Positions 61,620 to 64,000 of a stretch of DNA of 64,000 nt are shown here, in pieces; position 1 is the first letter of the stretch; the number at the start of each line of letters is the position of its first letter. Made by a program: the position numbers and the translations under genes. Origin of the DNA: Loktanella sp. 3ANDIMAR09 (lineage in GTDB: Bacteria; Pseudomonadota; Alphaproteobacteria; Rhodobacterales; Rhodobacteraceae); assembly GCF_001420005.1 (NCBI RefSeq), contig NZ_LJAK01000013.1, forward strand, positions 29,209 to 93,208, read 5' to 3'. The notes under the pieces were generated by a model. It made no database searches, was not told the origin of the DNA, and saw only the letters and a program-made list of their open reading frames with translations.

Positions 61620-61960
61620 CCCAGACGACTCTCCCGGTCTTTGATGAGACAACCACCACCGAAGACATGGACCGCATGGTCCGCAACGCCGAGCGGGCCT
61701 GCAATTTTCTGAAATCAATCGCCCACGAGGGGCGGATGATGATCCTGTGCCACCTTGCGACAGGCGAAAAGTCGGTCACCGAGCTCGAGGATCTGCTGTC
61801 CGCACGCCAGGCTGCGGTATCACAACAGTTGGGTCGGCTCCGGATGGAAGGTCTCGTGCAGCCGCGGCGCGATGGCAAGACAATTTACTATAGTCTGACC
61901 GACGACCGACCCAAAAAAATCATGGAAGTTGTATACGATCTGTTTTGTAATGATGACTGA
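61616..61960 (+). CDS. soxR: ArsR-family thiol-sensing repressor SoxR
   Basis: A 114-residue winged-helix repressor. LKSIAHEGRMMILCHL and VTELEDLLSARQAAVSQQLGRL carry the helix-turn-helix. Cys45 and Cys111 have the same 66-residue spacing as the sulfide-sensing pair Cys41/Cys107 of SqrR, so a polysulfide bridge between them probably controls DNA binding. Cys29 is extra. It overlaps soxS by four bases and should regulate the two operators beside it. Confidence 0.9.
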   Translation: MTQTTLPVFDETTTTEDMDRMVRNAERACNFLKSIAHEGRMMILCHLATGEKSVTELEDLLSARQAAVSQQLGRLRMEGLVQPRRDGKTIYYSLTDDRPKKIMEVVYDLFCNDD

Positions 61961-61993
61961 TCGCCCCTGATCGGGGAGGATCGGGAGGACACA

Positions 61994-63046
61994 ATGATCG
62001 ACACACTGGGAGAAGCGAACGCGGCTGCGGTTGTGGGTTTGCTGGGCGGACTGGTCCTTGGCCTGGCGGCACGCATCGGGCGTTTCTGCACGTTGGGAGC
62101 CATCGAAGACTATCTGTATTCATCTGACGACCGTCGATTGCGCATGTGGGGCCTGGCCATCGGGACCGCCATCATCGGCGCGCATCTGGCCATGGCAAAT
62201 GGCAGCCTGATCGGGACGGACACGGCTTACCTTGGGCAGGCCTGGAATCCGATCGCCACGATCCTGGGCGGTCTGATGTTCGGCTACGGCATGGCGCTGA
62301 GTGGTAACTGCGGCTATGGCGCATTGGCCCGGCTTGGTGGTGGTGACATGCGCTCGTTTGTCATCGTGGTCGTGATGGGGCTGTCCGCCTATTTCGTGAT
62401 GTCCGGCCCCCTCGCAACCGCACGCCTGTGGATGTTTCCGATCAACCCGGCGGGCACAGCACCACAAGGCATTAGTCAATTACTGGAACCCACGGGGATC
62501 GGGCTGGCGACATCCGGCGTTCTGATCGGGGCCGCGATCCTCGTCCTTTCACTCTTGAGCCGCGCAATGCTGCGATCTCCGTCGCAGATCATCTGGGGTA
62601 TTGTCGTTGGGCTGGCCATCGTATCCGGCTGGCTCGGCACCGCCTGGATCGCGCGGACAGGATTTGCAGCGACCTCGCTGCAGACCCATACTTTTGCCGC
62701 ACCTATCGGGGAAACCCTGCTATGGGGCATGACCGCTTCGGGGACAGCGCTTTCATTCAGCGTCGGGTCCGTCGCTGGCGTGTTGCTCGGCGCATGCCTT
62801 GGCAGCTTTTCAAAGGGCCATTTTCGCTGGGAAGCTTGCGAAGACCCCCGCGAATTACGCCGCCAGATTTTTGGTGCGGCCCTGATGGGTCCCGGTGCCG
62901 TGCTTGCGGTTGGATGTAGTATTGGTCAGGGCATTTCTGCTTTTTCGCTTCTCGCATTCAGCGCCCCGGTGGCATTTGTCGCGATATTTGCCGGAGCGGC
63001 GATCGGCCTAAACCAACTTATCGTCGGCTTCGCGACAATTGACTGA
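61994..63046 (+). CDS. soxT: YeeE/YedE-family sulfur-compound transporter SoxT
   Basis: A 350-residue membrane protein with about nine helices. The conserved cysteine motifs are GRFCTLGAIEDY, MALSGNCGYGALARLGGG and AVGCSIGQGISAFSLLAFSAP. YeeE/YedE proteins move thiosulfate or related sulfur compounds. It is the last gene of the soxS-R-T set, 33 bases after soxR, with GGGAGG before its ATG. Confidence 0.88.
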   Translation: MIDTLGEANAAAVVGLLGGLVLGLAARIGRFCTLGAIEDYLYSSDDRRLRMWGLAIGTAIIGAHLAMANGSLIGTDTAYLGQAWNPIATILGGLMFGYGMALSGNCGYGALARLGGGDMRSFVIVVVMGLSAYFVMSGPLATARLWMFPINPAGTAPQGISQLLEPTGIGLATSGVLIGAAILVLSLLSRAMLRSPSQIIWGIVVGLAIVSGWLGTAWIARTGFAATSLQTHTFAAPIGETLLWGMTASGTALSFSVGSVAGVLLGACLGSFSKGHFRWEACEDPRELRRQIFGAALMGPGAVLAVGCSIGQGISAFSLLAFSAPVAFVAIFAGAAIGLNQLIVGFATID

Positions 63047-63105
63047 TCCAGTTGCGACTAGGGAAGATGATATCTCATCAGTAGCCATTCATCTTCAGCT
63101 CCCAT

Positions 63106-63134
63106 TGAACTGCGCCGGGTTTGCCGGCGGCTCC
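63106..63134. repeat. Left terminal inverted repeat of the IS3 element
   Basis: TGAACTGCGCCGGGT followed by TTGCCGGCGGCTCC. It matches the inverted right end (63930-63958) at nearly every position, with a few mismatches. Confidence 0.85.
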
Positions 63135-63155
63135 AAGTCATGAGTAGGATGGAGC

Positions 63156-63485
63156 ATGATGACAAAGACAACGAACAAGTATTCACCAGAAGTGCGCGAG
63201 CGCGCCGTGCGGATGGTAATGGATGGCACCGGGCAGCATGGAAGCCGTTGGGCGGCGGTTGTGTTGATCTCATCGCAGATAGGTTGCGCGCCGCAAACGC
63301 TGAATGAATGGGTCAAGAAGGTTGAGGTTGATACGGGCCTGCGCGGCGGTATCACCACGGAACAGGCCGAGAAGATGAAGGCTCTGGAACGCGAAGCGCG
63401 CGAACTGAAGCAGGCCAACGAGATCCTTTGCAAGGCGTCCGCATATTTTGCCCAGGCGGGGCTCGACCGCCCATTCAAACGATGA
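63156..63485 (+). CDS. IS3-family transposase OrfA
   Basis: A 109-residue protein of the usual size. [13 protein letters not shown] and [14 protein letters not shown] form the helix-turn-helix, and a leucine-zipper-like segment with [26 protein letters not shown] ends it. It binds the terminal repeats and is normally fused to OrfB by frameshift. The ATG may be at 63156 or 63159. Confidence 0.92.
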   Translation: MMTKTTNKYSPEVRERAVRMVMDGTGQHGSRWAAVVLISSQIGCAPQTLNEWVKKVEVDTGLRGGITTEQAEKMKALEREARELKQANEILCKASAYFAQAGLDRPFKR

Positions 63486-63919
63486 TCCGGTTCATAGAAG
63501 ATCACCGCGCGGATCATGGGGTCGAGCCAATCTGCCCCGTCCTGCCGATTGCCCCAGCCACGTTTTATGACCATCTGGCCAAGCGCGCTGCCCCGCCACG
63601 CCTTTCGGATCGCGCCAAGCGTGACGAAGACCTCAAGCTTGAGATCGAGCGTGTCTTTGAGGAAAGCCTCAGCGTCTATGGTGTTCGCAAGGTGTGGCAT
63701 CAGATGCGCCGGGAAGGACTTGATATCGCGCGCTGCACTGTCGCACGGTTGATGAAGGATTTGGGCCTTGAGGGGGTTGAGGCCGTTGAATACGCCAATC
63801 TCGAATGGGTGGATTGGTTCAACAACCGCCGCCTGCTGGAGCCGATCGGGAACATCCCACCGGCAGAGGCCGAGGCAAACTTCTACGCAGCTCTAGAAAG
63901 ATCAGACATGGCTGCGTAA
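63482..63919 (+). pseudogene. IS3-family transposase OrfB, catalytic core deleted
   Basis: Only 145 codons remain, about half the usual length. The first part runs from [20 protein letters not shown] to VARLMKDLGLEGV. It then jumps directly to EAVEYANLEWVDWFNNRRL, which belongs near the end. The DDE integrase segment between them is missing, and the frame is preserved at about 63770-63785. The product cannot catalyse transposition. Confidence 0.9.
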
Positions 63920-63929
63920 CTAGGACAAA

Positions 63930-63958
63930 TCAGCCTCCGGCATACCCGGCGCGGTTCA
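63930..63958. repeat. Right terminal inverted repeat of the IS3 element
   Basis: Inverted, it reads TGAACCGCGCCGGGT followed by ATGCCGGAGGCTGA. It ends at 63958, giving TG...CA termini typical of the IS3 family. Confidence 0.85.
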
Positions 63959-64000
63959 CAGCCTTGCCCGCAACGCTTACTCTTCCACGGCAGTAGCGTT

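Larger units (their letters stand above)
63106..63958 (+). mobile_element. Non-autonomous IS3-family element
   Basis: Terminal inverted repeats TGAACTGCGCCGGGT (63106) and ACCCGGCGCGGTTCA (to 63958) bound an 853-base element. It holds a complete orfA and an orfB from which the DDE core is missing. Typical full-length members of this group are about 1.3 kb. No matching target duplication is visible (CAT left, CAG right). Confidence 0.88.

Overview
The window is a GC-rich chromosomal segment of an alphaproteobacterium, most likely a marine Rhodobacteraceae (Roseobacter-group) strain. The clues are the aroA-cmk-rpsA-ihfB-lapA-trpF-trpB gene order, a SAM/SAH-type aptamer in front of metK, ybeY-phoH-lnt-corC-miaB grouping, and a complete Kelly-Friedrich sox cluster. 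Genus-level assignment is not possible from the sequence alone.

Layout. 1-9.6 kb: the 3' end of a cytochrome b561-type gene, a zinc-ribbon membrane protein, a sugar kinase, dtd, an FMN L-lactate dehydrogenase and an amylosucrase-type GH13 enzyme (amylosucrase plus fructokinase would make a sucrose-use pair), then rplY-pth and three conserved unknown genes. 9.6-11.3 kb (minus): a membrane-anchored LuxR-type regulator with two secreted PepSY-like proteins that end in extreme Asp/Arg repeat tails. 11.5-31 kb (mostly minus): housekeeping genes (trpB, trpF, lapA, ihfB, rpsA, nitroreductase, Gpx-like, cmk, aroA, trmB, dienelactone hydrolase, a LysR with a divergent target, metK, lnt, corC, ybeY, phoH, a lipoprotein/OmpA pair sharing a novel motif, miaB). 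31-35.1 kb (plus): an orphan glycosyltransferase-like gene, then a TPP riboswitch controlling thiM-thiE-thiD and a short-chain dehydrogenase.

35.6-47 kb looks accessory: two paralogous AraC regulators flank a cassette of small membrane, cupin, NAD-binding and MAPEG proteins. The second regulator is divergent from a molybdenum hydroxylase of the isoquinoline 1-oxidoreductase type with its own diheme cytochrome c. An isochorismatase-type hydrolase, a membrane protein and a MATE exporter follow, and the region closes with the 5' fossil of an IS3-family element.

47.3-63 kb is a sulfur-oxidation island: two metallo-beta-lactamase-fold proteins, a broken rhodanese gene, then on the minus strand soxV-W-X-Y-Z-A-B-C-D-E-F, a DUF302 gene and hemA, with soxS-soxR-soxT running the other way. 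SoxXA, SoxYZ, SoxB and SoxCD form the periplasmic thiosulfate-oxidizing complex. SoxV/SoxW/SoxS supply reductant, SoxF/SoxE handle sulfide, SoxT moves sulfur compounds, and SoxR (ArsR family with a two-cysteine sensor pair) represses. Two near-identical AT-rich sites, one between soxS and soxV and one between soxW and soxX, are the probable SoxR operators. hemA is joined to the operon and may supply heme for the many c-type cytochromes.

The window ends in an IS3-family element with both terminal inverted repeats but with the DDE catalytic core of its transposase deleted in frame. No rRNA, tRNA or CRISPR array was seen.
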